Origin: Anaerolineales bacterium HSG25
GTDB taxonomy: Bacteria > Chloroflexota > Anaerolineae > 4572-78 > J111
Length of the DNA stretch: 64,000 nt
Reading direction: 5' to 3'
Assembly: GCA_030377865.1 (NCBI GenBank)
Contig: JAUCGA010000012.1
Coordinates: forward strand, 1 to 64,000
The translations under genes were made by a program, and so were the position numbers. Within the stretch, counting starts at the first letter, position 1, and the number at the start of each line of letters is the position of its first letter. The notes beneath the pieces are model-generated. The model was not told where the DNA came from. It saw nothing but the letters and a program-made list of their open reading frames with translations, and did no database searches. Below, piece by piece: positions 26,406 through 36,169 of this stretch.

Positions 26406-26930
26406 TTTTATCTTCCTTATTGTGGTATCGTAGCACGGCCTTTAGGCTGTGCGATAGAACGCGGATTCGGTAAATGAAACGGATCAATGAACGACAACGA
26501 TGTTGAAAAGGAGTGCAATAGCTTCTCAGTACATTGTGAAATAAGTTCTGTGGGGTTTTTGCGGTTGTTGTAAAAATTCTATCATCCTTGAAATTCTGCT
26601 CTAAACCAGCCATAAAAGAGCAGAATTTCAAGGATGATAGAATAAAAAAGCCTAATAATACAATATGCCTAAACGATCAAAAATCAGGCAAGACTTATTT
26701 AACGCTGTACTCAGCTATTGCCAGCAAAAGCAAGATACTTTTGCACTCCAACAACAATTGTGCCTAAAAACACAGGCTAAAGCCTGTTTTACGCCTTAAA
26801 CGACTAAGAGAGCCTGACTTTTAAAGCCCGACTCTCTTAGCTTCAAAACTATGAATGATGTTCACACATTCATTTACTGCCGATAAACCCTAAAGGTTTC
26901 AAAACCTTTAGGGTTTACAACTTGGCTTAT
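26406..26930. other. Intergenic region with several hairpins
   Basis: Includes an inverted pair AAATTCTGCTCT / AGAGCAGAATTTCAAGGATG around 26,570-26,640, GCAAAAGCAAGATACTTTTGC-like repeats near 26,725, an AGGCTAAAGCCT repeat and an AACCCTAAAGGTTT / AAACCTTTAGGGTT hairpin at 26,886-26,918 just past the adhesin stop, a probable terminator. No gene supported. Confidence 0.55.
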
Positions 26931-29900
26931 TTATTGTACTGGTTTGACGATAATCGGCAGATAGATATCAGGTGTTGTTTTTGCCGTGACATTGAACGAT
27001 GCCCGAGGCAATATAGGATTACTTGCTACATCTGCGCTATCATACGCCTTAACCGTCCATTCATACGTTGTTCCTTCCACTAAATCAAACGGCGGTGTAT
27101 ACGTCGTCGTCGTTGAAGTCAATGGTTCGGTCGCATCTGCTGGCATTGGCTCTAGTGTGATTTCGTAGTAAGCTATGCCCGCGTTACTGGAAGCGTCCCA
27201 CCATTCAAAGGTAGGTCGTAATCCAGCGGTACTACTACCGTCTGCCGGAGCAGTGAGGGCAGAAGAGCCATCACCCGGATCCGTGAAGGCTGGCACATTA
27301 GCTGACGCTATTAACGGGAATACCTCTACCGACACCACACCTTCTGAGGTGTAACCCTCAGAGTCTTTGACGGTATAGGTGAAACTATCTGTACCTGAAA
27401 AGTCGAGGGCTGGATTGTATTCAACTTTGCCATCAACAATCGTTGCTGTACCGAAAGCCGGCTGGCCCGCGATCGCGTCAATCGTGAGGTTGGCTGTATC
27501 ATTCACACCGGCCTCGGTCAAGTCAGTATCGTTGCTCAAGACATCTATGGTCACAGAAAGTTCTGCCAAGGTCTCATCTGTATCATCCACAGGGGTCGGA
27601 AGATTTTTGTTGCCACTAGTAACAGAGACATTGTCAATCTGATCCGGCTGTAGAGACGCATACTCCTTATCAAAGACATCTAGGCCAATACTGGTTTCAA
27701 TCTCGAACGTAACATCCGTGGGCGTATCTTTATCATGCAGACCCGTCACGGTAGCTGTTTGTTCAGTATCCCAATTATCAGGCGTAAAGGTGACCGTTGT
27801 TGGTGAAACCTTACCTGCCTTACCATTGCTCGGCTCCAGATTGATCGCCACATTACTAGAGGGGCGACTATTGAGTTTGATGGTGAAGGTTTTGGTCACA
27901 CCCGTTTCGTCAACCACCAACTCCGTAGGAACAACCGTGACACCGGGTGTATCACCCATGTCCTCATTCACTGCTCCAATTGTACGAACAATATCTTTGT
28001 AATCTGTATCTTCAGTTGAAGGATCAACCGAGAGTGTTAAGGTGTAAGGCACGTTTCCATCTTCGAATCTATCATCGACACCTGTCACTTTTATGGTTTG
28101 GACGGTATTCCAGTTTATTTCATTGAAGGTCAACTCACTGGAATCAGGAACACCCTCACCAAGATTACTACTTTCTATTGTAACTGTTATCGGAGCGAAT
28201 GGTTGGGTATTCAGTTTCAAGGTGAAGGTATCACTACCACCCGCCTCAGTCGTTTCCAAACCGCCTAGCTTGCTTAGGTTAAAGTCAATAGAATCATTGT
28301 CTTGATTAGTGACCCATACGACTGTCACCCGAACACCAGTGCCGGGTTTGTGGCTTTCTGCATCACCACCAGCTTCTAGCCCATCATAACCACCACCAAC
28401 TGCGGCTGAGATGATGACGGTGTAATCAATAGCTCCATCTTGTTCATTATCATCGACCCCACTTACAATCACGGTTACGGGTTTATCCCAGTCAGCTGGC
28501 TCAATCTCCACCTTCTCAGTTACCGTACCTTCTGTCGGATCATCCGTGGTGAACGGAATTGTTACGGTTCCTGTTGGCTCACTGGTCAACTTAATAGTGA
28601 AGGTTGCAGTCTTAGTCGGGTCATCTTCAGAAGTAGATAAGCTGTCACCCGCTTCGACAATGATACCTTTTGTATCATCATCAAACACTTTAACCGTTAC
28701 ATTATCGACAGGTTCTCCTTCATAATCAGCGTCAGTGCTCGTCGCACTAGTCGTAATCGGACAGTCAACATGACCATCAGCTTTCCGATTACGCACTGTG
28801 GTTACGGTGACTGTGATACCCTCTGTTCGATTATCTTTATTCAGCGTACCTGTTGCTGGTAAAACTGTACAACGAGCGTTAGTACTCGCGAACGCAACCG
28901 TCACATCAGTATCATTCGCAGCATTTTTGGGGTCAGTCGTCAACCTGACCACAAAGGTATCACTATGGAGAGAACCAGCTTGCCTCGCCGCGACAGGATG
29001 TCCTTCTGTCAAGTTAAAGCTGTAACGACTGAGAACAATATTTCCCGTGTCTTTATCTTTAATGTTGACCTTAACCGTGCCTGTCATGCCATCATAACTC
29101 GCATCACCGGTTAAGAGTAGGCTGAGTGGTGAGGTAACGTCACCAGTACTAGCATCAGTAGTCACCGTGACAACGGCTCCAGTGTCCCAATTTGTGCTGT
29201 TGAGAGCCACTGTGGCTGGTGTAGTGTAAACACCTGTATCTGGATTAGATAATGCTACCTCGACATCTGTAGCAGGTTCGCTTGTCAACTTAATCTTAAA
29301 CGTACCTTCATCTCCTTCTATAAAACCAACAGCGGCCGGAGCATCAAGCCCAGCGTTGTCATTGTCAGATATCGTGACATCGACGCTGTTCGCGCTATCC
29401 AACACGATGCCTTCTGTCTTGTTAATCAGGGTTAAAGTGGCAGTTTCTTCATTTTCGGCGAAATTGTCATCCTTAATCGTGAATATGATGAAACCCTGTT
29501 TGCTTCCTGCCTCGATAGCGATCCTATCGCTACTTAGAGTGTAATCAGTTGTCTCAATACCTGTACCTGTCACACCTACATCAACGGTTTCGCGGCCAGA
29601 TAATGGAGCAGAAGCAATTGCATATACTTTCAATTCCGTTTGCTCGTCTTCATTACCTTCTACAACTTCCATTGAGATGCGTACTGCTGGTATAGTAGTA
29701 AAGTCACTCGTGTAGTTGCCACTCAAGTTACCCGTACCCGGTATGGTGCTATCTTCATCTGTCACCTTATCAGCATAAACTGTCACTCGGCAGGTGACTC
29801 CATTCGGTAAACCAGCGACAGGAGTCAAGATATATTCAGTAGACGATACCTTCGTTATAGTGACTGCCATTGGTTGACCCGCAGGGCAGGCTAACTCTAA

Positions 29901-32900
29901 GCCATCTTTGTCAATCTCAACATCTTCGCTGAACTTAACGGTGATTCTTGCATCATCCGCAATGTCAGAGTCTCCATTAGTCGGTGTAACCTCAGAGACT
30001 TTAGGCCAAGCACCTTGGATTTCAACTGCGCCAATGTCACAAAGAGTCTCGGTACTATTAGGATTACCTTTTTGGGGCCGAGTATTGCCCATTTGGTCTT
30101 TATCATCCTGTTTCTCGTTACAGGTTGTGTTATCACCGTTATCAACGGCTTTTGAGCCAGCCAACGGTGGATGACTGCGTTGGATTGGGCTACCATAGTA
30201 ACCCAAATCAGCTAACTTGATTTCGGTTTCCAAGTCCAAGTTGAACTTATCGCCGTCTTTTGCGGTTATTCCCAAGCTGCTATCACTGATATTGTTTCCA
30301 TTTGAAACCAGCGTACCAGAGTTTTCATTGATATAGTTCTTCAGTTCAACACTACCCGCTTCACCGGAACGAGTGTTTCCTGCTACGATGCTATTCCTCA
30401 ACTCTATCTTAGCAAAATAGGAAGAAATACCACCAGAATTGGTATGCAGAGTCGCTTTGTTGCCGTAGATAGTACTACCATAGATCTCAATCAAACGACG
30501 ATCATCTTCTTGACCCTTTGCCGCGGCATCAGCAAAAGCACCCGCACCACCTGCTTCGTTTTCACTAATGGTACTGTTATAGACTTTGCCAAAGTCGCCC
30601 AAGAAACCACCACCCCAGCTACTAGCCACATTCTTGACCAATGTACTGCGAATGACTTCAAAGCTACCTTCTTCAAACTCATCGCTAAAGAAACCACCAC
30701 CGGTTTTGGCTTTATTTCCGCTCAATTCACTGTCGATGATCTTTAATACGACATACGAGGTATATAAAGCACCACCACGACCGGAGGCTTCATTGTCCAT
30801 CAGTTTGCTATCTTCTATCGTTAGTGAACCTACATCGTAGATGCCACCCCAGTAGATGCCACCAGCATAATCACCTGATTGGTTGTCACGTATTACACAA
30901 CGACGAATAGTCAAACTGCCATAACCATCAATAGCACCACCTTCATAATCACTCTTATTGTTGGCAATAGTACAATCTTCTAGGGTTAATGTAGCTTTCT
31001 CATTGGAAACAAGAATACCACCACCACCAACATCACCTTCTAGTGCTTCGATGTATTCTTTGGGGGTGTAACCATCGACGATATTGACCCCTTTTATTGT
31101 TACATCTATCGCGTTATGTATACACAGAACACGATATTTATTTTGACCACTCAGAGAGATATTGTAGTTTTCGCCATCTATCGTCACATTAACATCAATA
31201 CAGAGTTGGCTTTCTAAAAGAATCGAGCCATCTTGAGGTATCTCAGGATCAAAGGTGATTGTTTTACCTTCCCCAATGTAGCGCAAGACATAGCGCAATG
31301 AATCAGGGCCATCATCATTTAGGTTTCTAACCACCAAGTCTCCGGTCGAACGTGGTATTTCTATGGAGAACGTTTTAGCCTCGGATTCGTTAACACCACC
31401 ATTATCGATGCCACCATTATCACGCACAACCAGTTTCACATCAGTGGTACCAGCGGCTCCGCTAGGTTTGTAGGTTAAGGTGCCTTCATTGTCTACCTTC
31501 GGTAATGTCTCAAACAATTCTTTTCCTTCACCCATCACCGTGACAATGTAACCATCCACACTCTGGTCAGATTCATTTGCTGGGCCGGGGTTAAAATCTT
31601 TGGCAAAACCTGCCACGGTTTGAACATCTACACCCCATTCAGCCATTTTTTGGTCGCCCAAGGTGTCGAAACTTGGTTTATCATTAACTGGCAATACTTT
31701 GACGACAACGACATATTCAGGCGCTCTCGTATCGGAAGTACCAGTTATAGTTATTTTAGCTTCACCTGATTGGTCGGCTTTAACATCTAGGCTCAAGGTT
31801 GTGCCTTCAACAGAGGCTGTTACCAAGGTCTCATTATCAGATTTAGCACTATACTTGAATGTTTCACCTGCATCAGCAATAAAGAGACCGGCAACACTGA
31901 CTGCTGCGTAGCTACCATCCTCTTTGATTGTTGGAACCGCTTTATTAATTCTTTCTGCTACGGCTCTGTTAATAACCCTCGTAACCGTCACATCAAAAGA
32001 GGTTGTTGTTGTTTTACCATTCGCGGTTACTTTTACCGTAATCGTGGATGTTCCAACCTGATCCGGTTCGTAGGCCAAGGATAGCTTGCCTTCGGCCGTA
32101 ATTGTGACTTTGACCAATGCCTCATTGCTACTCGTGGCCTCATAAGTCAATGTATCACCATCTGGATCCTTGACATGGTCGGTCACATCGATTACTTTCG
32201 GGTTCGGTTCTGGATTTTCATCAACCACATCTGGCTCTATCTCCTTTACGACTACCGGAGCTTCATCGACATTGGTTACATTGATGATGAATTTTTGGTC
32301 TTTACTTCCTCCGACAGGGTCTACGGCCCGAACTAGAATCTTGAGTTTGTCTTGTTTTTCATAATCAAACGTTGCTGTGGCCAGCAAGGTACACTTAGTG
32401 CTAACTGTTCCCCCTTCAAAAACTCGACCACAACGTAGGGTGAACGAATCATTGTCCGTATTACCGGGGCCATCAGCCAGTGTGATGATATGTACATTAT
32501 CCCCTGGGTCTACAACTTCGATTCTACCAACTCCGCGGCCCACAGGTGCATTTTCAGCAATCGTGTCCGCACTAAGCTTGATAGCGGTTGGTGGAGGATT
32601 AGCCGAGATATTAACCGTCACCTGTCCGGTCAAGTTAAGCTCTGGGTCATTGGGCATGCTACCATATTCAACGACATAACCTTTGATAGAGCTATCGTCG
32701 TAATAAAAGTCATTCCATTCCTTATCATCATAAAAATGAAGATGATGCTCACCTGTATTATGATCATTATTCGGTTCTTTGTTTTTCCAAGCTGTAAAGT
32801 TTCCGTCAACCGGAGAACCATCTTCTTCTCCTTGCCAGAAAGTCGTACCTGCTTCTGGACCGGTTACCCACTTCCAGGTGCCTTCCGATTCTTCATCACT

Positions 32901-34997
32901 ACCACCAATCCAGGCATAACCACTGACTTTTTCTTGGACGAAACTATTTTCGCCTTCGGAAGTCATGGTACCAAGATACCCTTTCAGGCCATACAACCGA
33001 CTACCTGAAGCCGTTTCTTTAGCATCATACCAAGTAATGCCATTGCTGGCAACATATTCGTAAAAGTGACCATTATCAGCATAAGCAATTGCCGTACCTA
33101 GCGTAAAGTCAATTTTACGGGCGGCTTCGCTCGGAGAGTTACTATTGTTGTTATTGTAGGTCACTTTTCGTAAAGCTGCTTGGTAATTGGCCGTAGAACT
33201 AGTGCCGCTTAAGGTCATAATCCCACTGTCCTCATCATAATCCCATTCAATACCACCAGGGACTGTGCCCTCGCCACCACTTTGGCCCTCAATGCCTAAG
33301 CTGTCTTCACTGGCTTTGAAGTTTTCACCAATCGAGACTTTCGCCCCATCAATGTCGCTACTGCCAGTTACGGTCAAGTCAGCATCAACAACAACCGCTT
33401 TACCACCACGCGTCCAACTCGTACTGCCCGCGGCGGTCAGTGTCGGAGCATCATCGGCTGAACTGTTGGAGTTCGTGTAAGTAACATCAATGGATGTTAC
33501 TGTGGGGCTTGTTTTGTCCGGTGCTGGCCCCGGTTTCAGTTTGACCTGTAGTTGCATGTAGCGGCCTTTTAACGATATGTCCCCGCCACTGCTCAGGATA
33601 ACTGGTTCTTTGCCACCTAAACCAGCTTTGGTATTGGCAACTCGCGCCGAAAGCTCCACCTCACTACCACCACCTGTCGTAGCCTCCCAAGATACTTTAT
33701 CCCAGGTCGTGTCATTTACACCTTGATCAATAACGGTGATCCAAGTGCCTTGTGGTGCGGTATTATTCAAAGCAAGAGCACCAGTCATGTCACTGTAGTT
33801 GTAGGGGGCTGCGTTTTTTCCTAAATAGACGGTTTTATCCACCTCGTTGGTAGTCGGGTCTATCCGAGAGACATTGTGGCTACCATAGTTCGTGACCCAA
33901 ACTTTACCCTTCGAGTCAACAGCTGCACCTGTAGCACCTGTTCCAACGTCAATAGTTGCTATCGTATTACCATCATTGTCCAATCGCACTACCTTGGATT
34001 GAGTTCTACTCCAAGATCCATAATTGAGTACTACCCAAACTTCATCATTTGAGTCGACGGCTACTCCACGATGGATACTATTATCGTGATATTTACCTAG
34101 CACGGAGCCATCTGGGGCCACTTTAACGACTTTGCTTCCCCACGGACCTGCCCATACATTACCTTGACTATCAAGGCCTAATCCATAAGCATTCACACTA
34201 GGATAGGTCGTATCTCCTGTATTTGTATCATAACGTAGTAATTTTCCATTAGGATGAGCTGACCAAAGTACGTTATTTCCATCAATCAGGCCACCATAAC
34301 CACCATAGCTAAACGGGCCAGCAGTTTTCTTAATCTGGCCTGTTTGGCCATCTATCAAATCAAACTTTTTAATACTCCAACCACCGGCCCACACATCACC
34401 GTTTATATCTAGTGATACATGACGCACACCGGTGCCATTGGTACGAACATAGTGGATGATACATTCATCCGCGGCGTTGGTCACACCACCATTGTCATTG
34501 CCCTTGGGCCAGGCTTTTACATCATCCAAGCCAGTGGAGGTGTCGATGACACCATTTTCATTACGGTCAACACATTGGTTATTTTCTAGCAAACCAAAGT
34601 GGGTCACAGAGCCTTTTCCACCACTACTTTCACTCCGATTCGACAACCAAACGTTACCGTTCAAGTCCACCGTAGTTCGAGAGGGGTTTTTGCCTCGGTT
34701 ATCTGGGGCGGTTTTATATTCGGCTAAAATTTCCCCAGTCTCAGTGTCCAATTTAGCCACCGTGCCTCGTCCAGATAAAGCAATCCAGATGAAAGGAAAG
34801 GTGCTTAATTCGCTCGTCATTTGCAAAGAACCACCTTCGGCTTCGACATTGACGGCTTCCCCAGCCGCGAAATTGTTTGGGAAGGTAAATTTTTGAACAG
34901 TTGGGCCTGCCGCCTGAGTTACATCTTGCGCGGGCAACAAACTGAGTAACAGCCCAAAAAGTACAACTATCTTAATTATATGCGATTTCTTTCTCAC
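26931..34997 (-). CDS. Giant secreted adhesin-like protein (propeller, C-type lectin, beta-helix, Calx-beta)
   Basis: A 2688-residue exported protein. After a signal peptide (1-29) it has an NHL/streptogramin-lyase-like propeller (about 50-420, repeated NGNVW / SKGKVWVTN strands), a C-type lectin-like domain (about 636-780, GYAWIGGSDEESEGTWKWV and WNDFYYDD), cadherin/Ig-like modules (about 800-1200), a right-handed beta-helix (about 1265-1605), six Calx-beta-like modules (about 1720-2465), a cadherin-like module and an Fn3-like module, ending IYLPIIVKPVQ. Such build suggests a calcium-dependent adhesin or surface layer component binding sugars; no catalytic residues were recognised. A GTG start is preceded by AGGAAA. 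The Asp/Asn-rich Calx-beta repeats and the tail resemble the neighbouring secreted enzymes. Confidence 0.9.
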   Translation of the reverse strand: MRKKSHIIKIVVLFGLLLSLLPAQDVTQAAGPTVQKFTFPNNFAAGEAVNVEAEGGSLQMTSELSTFPFIWIALSGRGTVAKLDTETGEILAEYKTAPDNRGKNPSRTTVDLNGNVWLSNRSESSGGKGSVTHFGLLENNQCVDRNENGVIDTSTGLDDVKAWPKGNDNGGVTNAADECIIHYVRTNGTGVRHVSLDINGDVWAGGWSIKKFDLIDGQTGQIKKTAGPFSYGGYGGLIDGNNVLWSAHPNGKLLRYDTNTGDTTYPSVNAYGLGLDSQGNVWAGPWGSKVVKVAPDGSVLGKYHDNSIHRGVAVDSNDEVWVVLNYGSWSRTQSKVVRLDNDGNTIATIDVGTGATGAAVDSKGKVWVTNYGSHNVSRIDPTTNEVDKTVYLGKNAAPYNYSDMTGALALNNTAPQGTWITVIDQGVNDTTWDKVSWEATTGGGSEVELSARVANTKAGLGGKEPVILSSGGDISLKGRYMQLQVKLKPGPAPDKTSPTVTSIDVTYTNSNSSADDAPTLTAAGSTSWTRGGKAVVVDADLTVTGSSDIDGAKVSIGENFKASEDSLGIEGQSGGEGTVPGGIEWDYDEDSGIMTLSGTSSTANYQAALRKVTYNNNNSNSPSEAARKIDFTLGTAIAYADNGHFYEYVASNGITWYDAKETASGSRLYGLKGYLGTMTSEGENSFVQEKVSGYAWIGGSDEESEGTWKWVTGPEAGTTFWQGEEDGSPVDGNFTAWKNKEPNNDHNTGEHHLHFYDDKEWNDFYYDDSSIKGYVVEYGSMPNDPELNLTGQVTVNISANPPPTAIKLSADTIAENAPVGRGVGRIEVVDPGDNVHIITLADGPGNTDNDSFTLRCGRVFEGGTVSTKCTLLATATFDYEKQDKLKILVRAVDPVGGSKDQKFIINVTNVDEAPVVVKEIEPDVVDENPEPNPKVIDVTDHVKDPDGDTLTYEATSSNEALVKVTITAEGKLSLAYEPDQVGTSTITVKVTANGKTTTTSFDVTVTRVINRAVAERINKAVPTIKEDGSYAAVSVAGLFIADAGETFKYSAKSDNETLVTASVEGTTLSLDVKADQSGEAKITITGTSDTRAPEYVVVVKVLPVNDKPSFDTLGDQKMAEWGVDVQTVAGFAKDFNPGPANESDQSVDGYIVTVMGEGKELFETLPKVDNEGTLTYKPSGAAGTTDVKLVVRDNGGIDNGGVNESEAKTFSIEIPRSTGDLVVRNLNDDGPDSLRYVLRYIGEGKTITFDPEIPQDGSILLESQLCIDVNVTIDGENYNISLSGQNKYRVLCIHNAIDVTIKGVNIVDGYTPKEYIEALEGDVGGGGILVSNEKATLTLEDCTIANNKSDYEGGAIDGYGSLTIRRCVIRDNQSGDYAGGIYWGGIYDVGSLTIEDSKLMDNEASGRGGALYTSYVVLKIIDSELSGNKAKTGGGFFSDEFEEGSFEVIRSTLVKNVASSWGGGFLGDFGKVYNSTISENEAGGAGAFADAAAKGQEDDRRLIEIYGSTIYGNKATLHTNSGGISSYFAKIELRNSIVAGNTRSGEAGSVELKNYINENSGTLVSNGNNISDSSLGITAKDGDKFNLDLETEIKLADLGYYGSPIQRSHPPLAGSKAVDNGDNTTCNEKQDDKDQMGNTRPQKGNPNSTETLCDIGAVEIQGAWPKVSEVTPTNGDSDIADDARITVKFSEDVEIDKDGLELACPAGQPMAVTITKVSSTEYILTPVAGLPNGVTCRVTVYADKVTDEDSTIPGTGNLSGNYTSDFTTIPAVRISMEVVEGNEDEQTELKVYAIASAPLSGRETVDVGVTGTGIETTDYTLSSDRIAIEAGSKQGFIIFTIKDDNFAENEETATLTLINKTEGIVLDSANSVDVTISDNDNAGLDAPAAVGFIEGDEGTFKIKLTSEPATDVEVALSNPDTGVYTTPATVALNSTNWDTGAVVTVTTDASTGDVTSPLSLLLTGDASYDGMTGTVKVNIKDKDTGNIVLSRYSFNLTEGHPVAARQAGSLHSDTFVVRLTTDPKNAANDTDVTVAFASTNARCTVLPATGTLNKDNRTEGITVTVTTVRNRKADGHVDCPITTSATSTDADYEGEPVDNVTVKVFDDDTKGIIVEAGDSLSTSEDDPTKTATFTIKLTSEPTGTVTIPFTTDDPTEGTVTEKVEIEPADWDKPVTVIVSGVDDNEQDGAIDYTVIISAAVGGGYDGLEAGGDAESHKPGTGVRVTVVWVTNQDNDSIDFNLSKLGGLETTEAGGSDTFTLKLNTQPFAPITVTIESSNLGEGVPDSSELTFNEINWNTVQTIKVTGVDDRFEDGNVPYTLTLSVDPSTEDTDYKDIVRTIGAVNEDMGDTPGVTVVPTELVVDETGVTKTFTIKLNSRPSSNVAINLEPSNGKAGKVSPTTVTFTPDNWDTEQTATVTGLHDKDTPTDVTFEIETSIGLDVFDKEYASLQPDQIDNVSVTSGNKNLPTPVDDTDETLAELSVTIDVLSNDTDLTEAGVNDTANLTIDAIAGQPAFGTATIVDGKVEYNPALDFSGTDSFTYTVKDSEGYTSEGVVSVEVFPLIASANVPAFTDPGDGSSALTAPADGSSTAGLRPTFEWWDASSNAGIAYYEITLEPMPADATEPLTSTTTTYTPPFDLVEGTTYEWTVKAYDSADVASNPILPRASFNVTAKTTPDIYLPIIVKPVQ

Positions 34998-35444
34998 TTT
35001 TTATGTTTCCTTTTGTATGTGGAACAAACCAGAGTTCATCCCATTTAGAGCAGAATTTACCGAATAAAGAGTTTACATAAGATTGAAATCTTATGCTGAT
35101 ATGAGAAACCTACTTAAGCAGGTCTTCCAGTTTTAGACGCTGATTTCAATCAGATTTCAATCAGCGGCCAAAGAAAAACTCTCTTTTCTGTTAATTCTGC
35201 GTTGAACTGTAAATATTTTTGGTGTTTTCGGGACAATAAAACAGCTATCGCGCTTAAAGCCGATGGTTTAAACCATCGGCTAGAACTGAAACTGTTTTAG
35301 GTTTCTTACTTAGCATGTGAAGAATTTTATTTGCTCCTTCGTAGCAATAAACATCGAATATTTCTGATCTTCAAGAAAGCTTAAAGCTCCCTTGACCCAG
35401 ACCTAACAGGTTTTCAAAACCTGTCAGGTCTAATAGTTGGATAT
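34998..35444. other. Intergenic region upstream of the adhesin and downstream of the peptide array
   Basis: It carries the CTTAAGCAGG / GCTGATTTCAATCAG repeat block (35,095-35,165), a GCCGATGGTTTAAACCATCGGC hairpin (about 35,257-35,280) and the AGACCTAACAGG hairpin that closes the array. No other gene supported; the adhesin promoter should lie here. Confidence 0.55.
35399..35431. terminator. AGACCTGACAGG hairpin after array peptide 1
   Basis: A 33-base inverted repeat (AGACCTAACAGGTTTT, one base, then the complement). Copies at 35,553-35,585 and 35,703-35,735 follow the next two peptide genes at the same spacing. It may act as a partial terminator or RNA-stabilising stem. Confidence 0.6.
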
Positions 35445-35519
35445 TTAGTCATCACTGCTGTCGCGAGCACTGGAACTACGGCGACCTGCGCCTGCTTTTA
35501 CGTTTGTTTTTACTTTCAT
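35445..35519 (-). CDS. KVKTNVKAG-family short peptide, array copy 1
   Basis: A 24-residue peptide: constant part MKVKTNVKAG, then the tail AGRRSSSARDSSDD. A perfect Shine-Dalgarno AAGGAGGT (35,527-35,534) lies seven bases before the ATG. The same peptide is encoded at 35,596 and 35,749 in tandem units of 151-153 bases, and three further genes share the constant part with different tails. There is no signal peptide, no Cys and no membrane segment; the tail is Ser/Arg/Asp rich. The family is not one I can name. A RiPP-like precursor or intracellular signal is a guess from the constant-leader/variable-core layout. It is the last gene of the leftward array. Confidence 0.85.
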   Translation of the reverse strand: MKVKTNVKAGAGRRSSSARDSSDD

Positions 35520-35552
35520 CAGATTGACCTCCTTAAAAATTTTTTATGGCTC

Positions 35553-35585
35553 AGACCTGACAGGTTTGTCAAACCTGTCAGGTCT
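35553..35585. repeat. AGACCTGACAGG hairpin between array peptides 2 and 1
   Basis: A 33-base palindrome just past the peptide 2 stop, part of the tandem unit. Confidence 0.6.
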
Positions 35586-35595
35586 AATAGGATAT

Positions 35596-35670
35596 TTAGT
35601 CATCACTGCTGTCACGAGCACTGGAACTACGACGACCTGCGCCTGCTTTTACGTTTGTTTTTACTTTCAT
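35596..35670 (-). CDS. KVKTNVKAG-family short peptide, array copy 2
   Basis: It encodes the same 24 residues as copy 1 (MKVKTNVKAG, then AGRRSSSARDSSDD), with CGT in place of CGC at two Arg codons, both silent. AAGGAGGT sits at 35,678-35,685, seven bases before the ATG. It belongs to the tandem triplication. Confidence 0.85.
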   Translation of the reverse strand: MKVKTNVKAGAGRRSSSARDSSDD

Positions 35671-35702
35671 CAGATTGACCTCCTTAAAATTTTTTATGGC
35701 TC

Positions 35703-35735
35703 AGACCTAACAGGTTTTCAAAACCTGTCAGGTCT
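35703..35735. repeat. AGACCTGACAGG hairpin between array peptides 3 and 2
   Basis: The third 33-base palindrome of the tandem unit, just past the peptide 3 stop. Confidence 0.6.
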
Positions 35736-35748
35736 AATAGTTGGATAT

Positions 35749-35823
35749 TTAGTCATCACTGCTGTCACGAGCACTGGAACTACGACGACCTGCGCCTGCT
35801 TTTACGTTTGTTTTTACTTTCAT
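35749..35823 (-). CDS. KVKTNVKAG-family short peptide, array copy 3
   Basis: Identical in protein to copies 1 and 2. Its upstream sequence differs: AAGGAGGT lies at 35,833-35,840, nine bases before the ATG, and beyond it begins the duplicated leader region shared with peptide 4. This is therefore the first gene of the triplicated block and probably the ancestral one. Confidence 0.85.
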   Translation of the reverse strand: MKVKTNVKAGAGRRSSSARDSSDD

Positions 35824-35854
35824 CAGAGTAATACCTCCTTGAAATCTTAATGTT

Positions 35855-35970
35855 GAGAAAATTGAGCTGATTGTACGATTGTACAACTCAGGCATAACTC
35901 AGAACATGAACTTGGTGTACTAGATTTTTACGCCTCTGAACCATGCCTCGGTTGTACAATTAAATAATTG
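35855..35970 (-). repeat. Duplicated leader region upstream of array peptide 3
   Basis: About 100 bases (from TTGTACGATTGTACAACTCA to TTGTACAATTAAAT on the plus strand) match 36,170-36,270, upstream of peptide 4. Both contain TTGTACAA-type palindromes at their edges and GTGTACTAGAT in the middle. It is likely a copied promoter or regulatory leader. Confidence 0.7.
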
Positions 35971-36058
35971 GGTAATGTTGCCATGTTGATTGATAACCAT
36001 ATCACTGAGTGGGCATAAAGTCTCGAAACAGCATAAGCCTTATGCCCTCTAACTATCA

Positions 36059-36136
36059 TTAGTCGTCATCACTGCGGTCACGGATAGTTCCGGCATCGAG
36101 CCAGCGACCTGCTTTTACGTTAGTTTTAACTTTCAT
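36059..36136 (-). CDS. KVKTNVKAG-family short peptide, array copy 4 (different tail)
   Basis: A 25-residue peptide: MKVKTNVKAG, then RWLDAGTIRDRSDDD. AAGGAGGT at 36,144-36,151 lies seven bases before the ATG. The constant part uses different codons from copies 1-3 (GTT, ACT, GGT), all silent, while the tail shares only the acidic ending. It is separated from copy 3 by the duplicated leader. Confidence 0.85.
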   Translation of the reverse strand: MKVKTNVKAGRWLDAGTIRDRSDDD

Positions 36137-36169
36137 CAGATTGACCTCCTTGAAGATTTATTCAATATG

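Noticed and set aside
35399-35850. CRISPR-like regular repeats
   Set aside because: The units are 151-153 bases, three in number, with a reading frame and ribosome-binding site each, and there are no unique spacers between short repeats. It is a tandem gene triplication.
35524-35850. Rightward open frame of about 108 codons across the peptide array
   Set aside because: It is the antisense of the triplicated units, repeats itself with them, and has no ribosome-binding site. The leftward short genes have perfect ones and silent-site variation.
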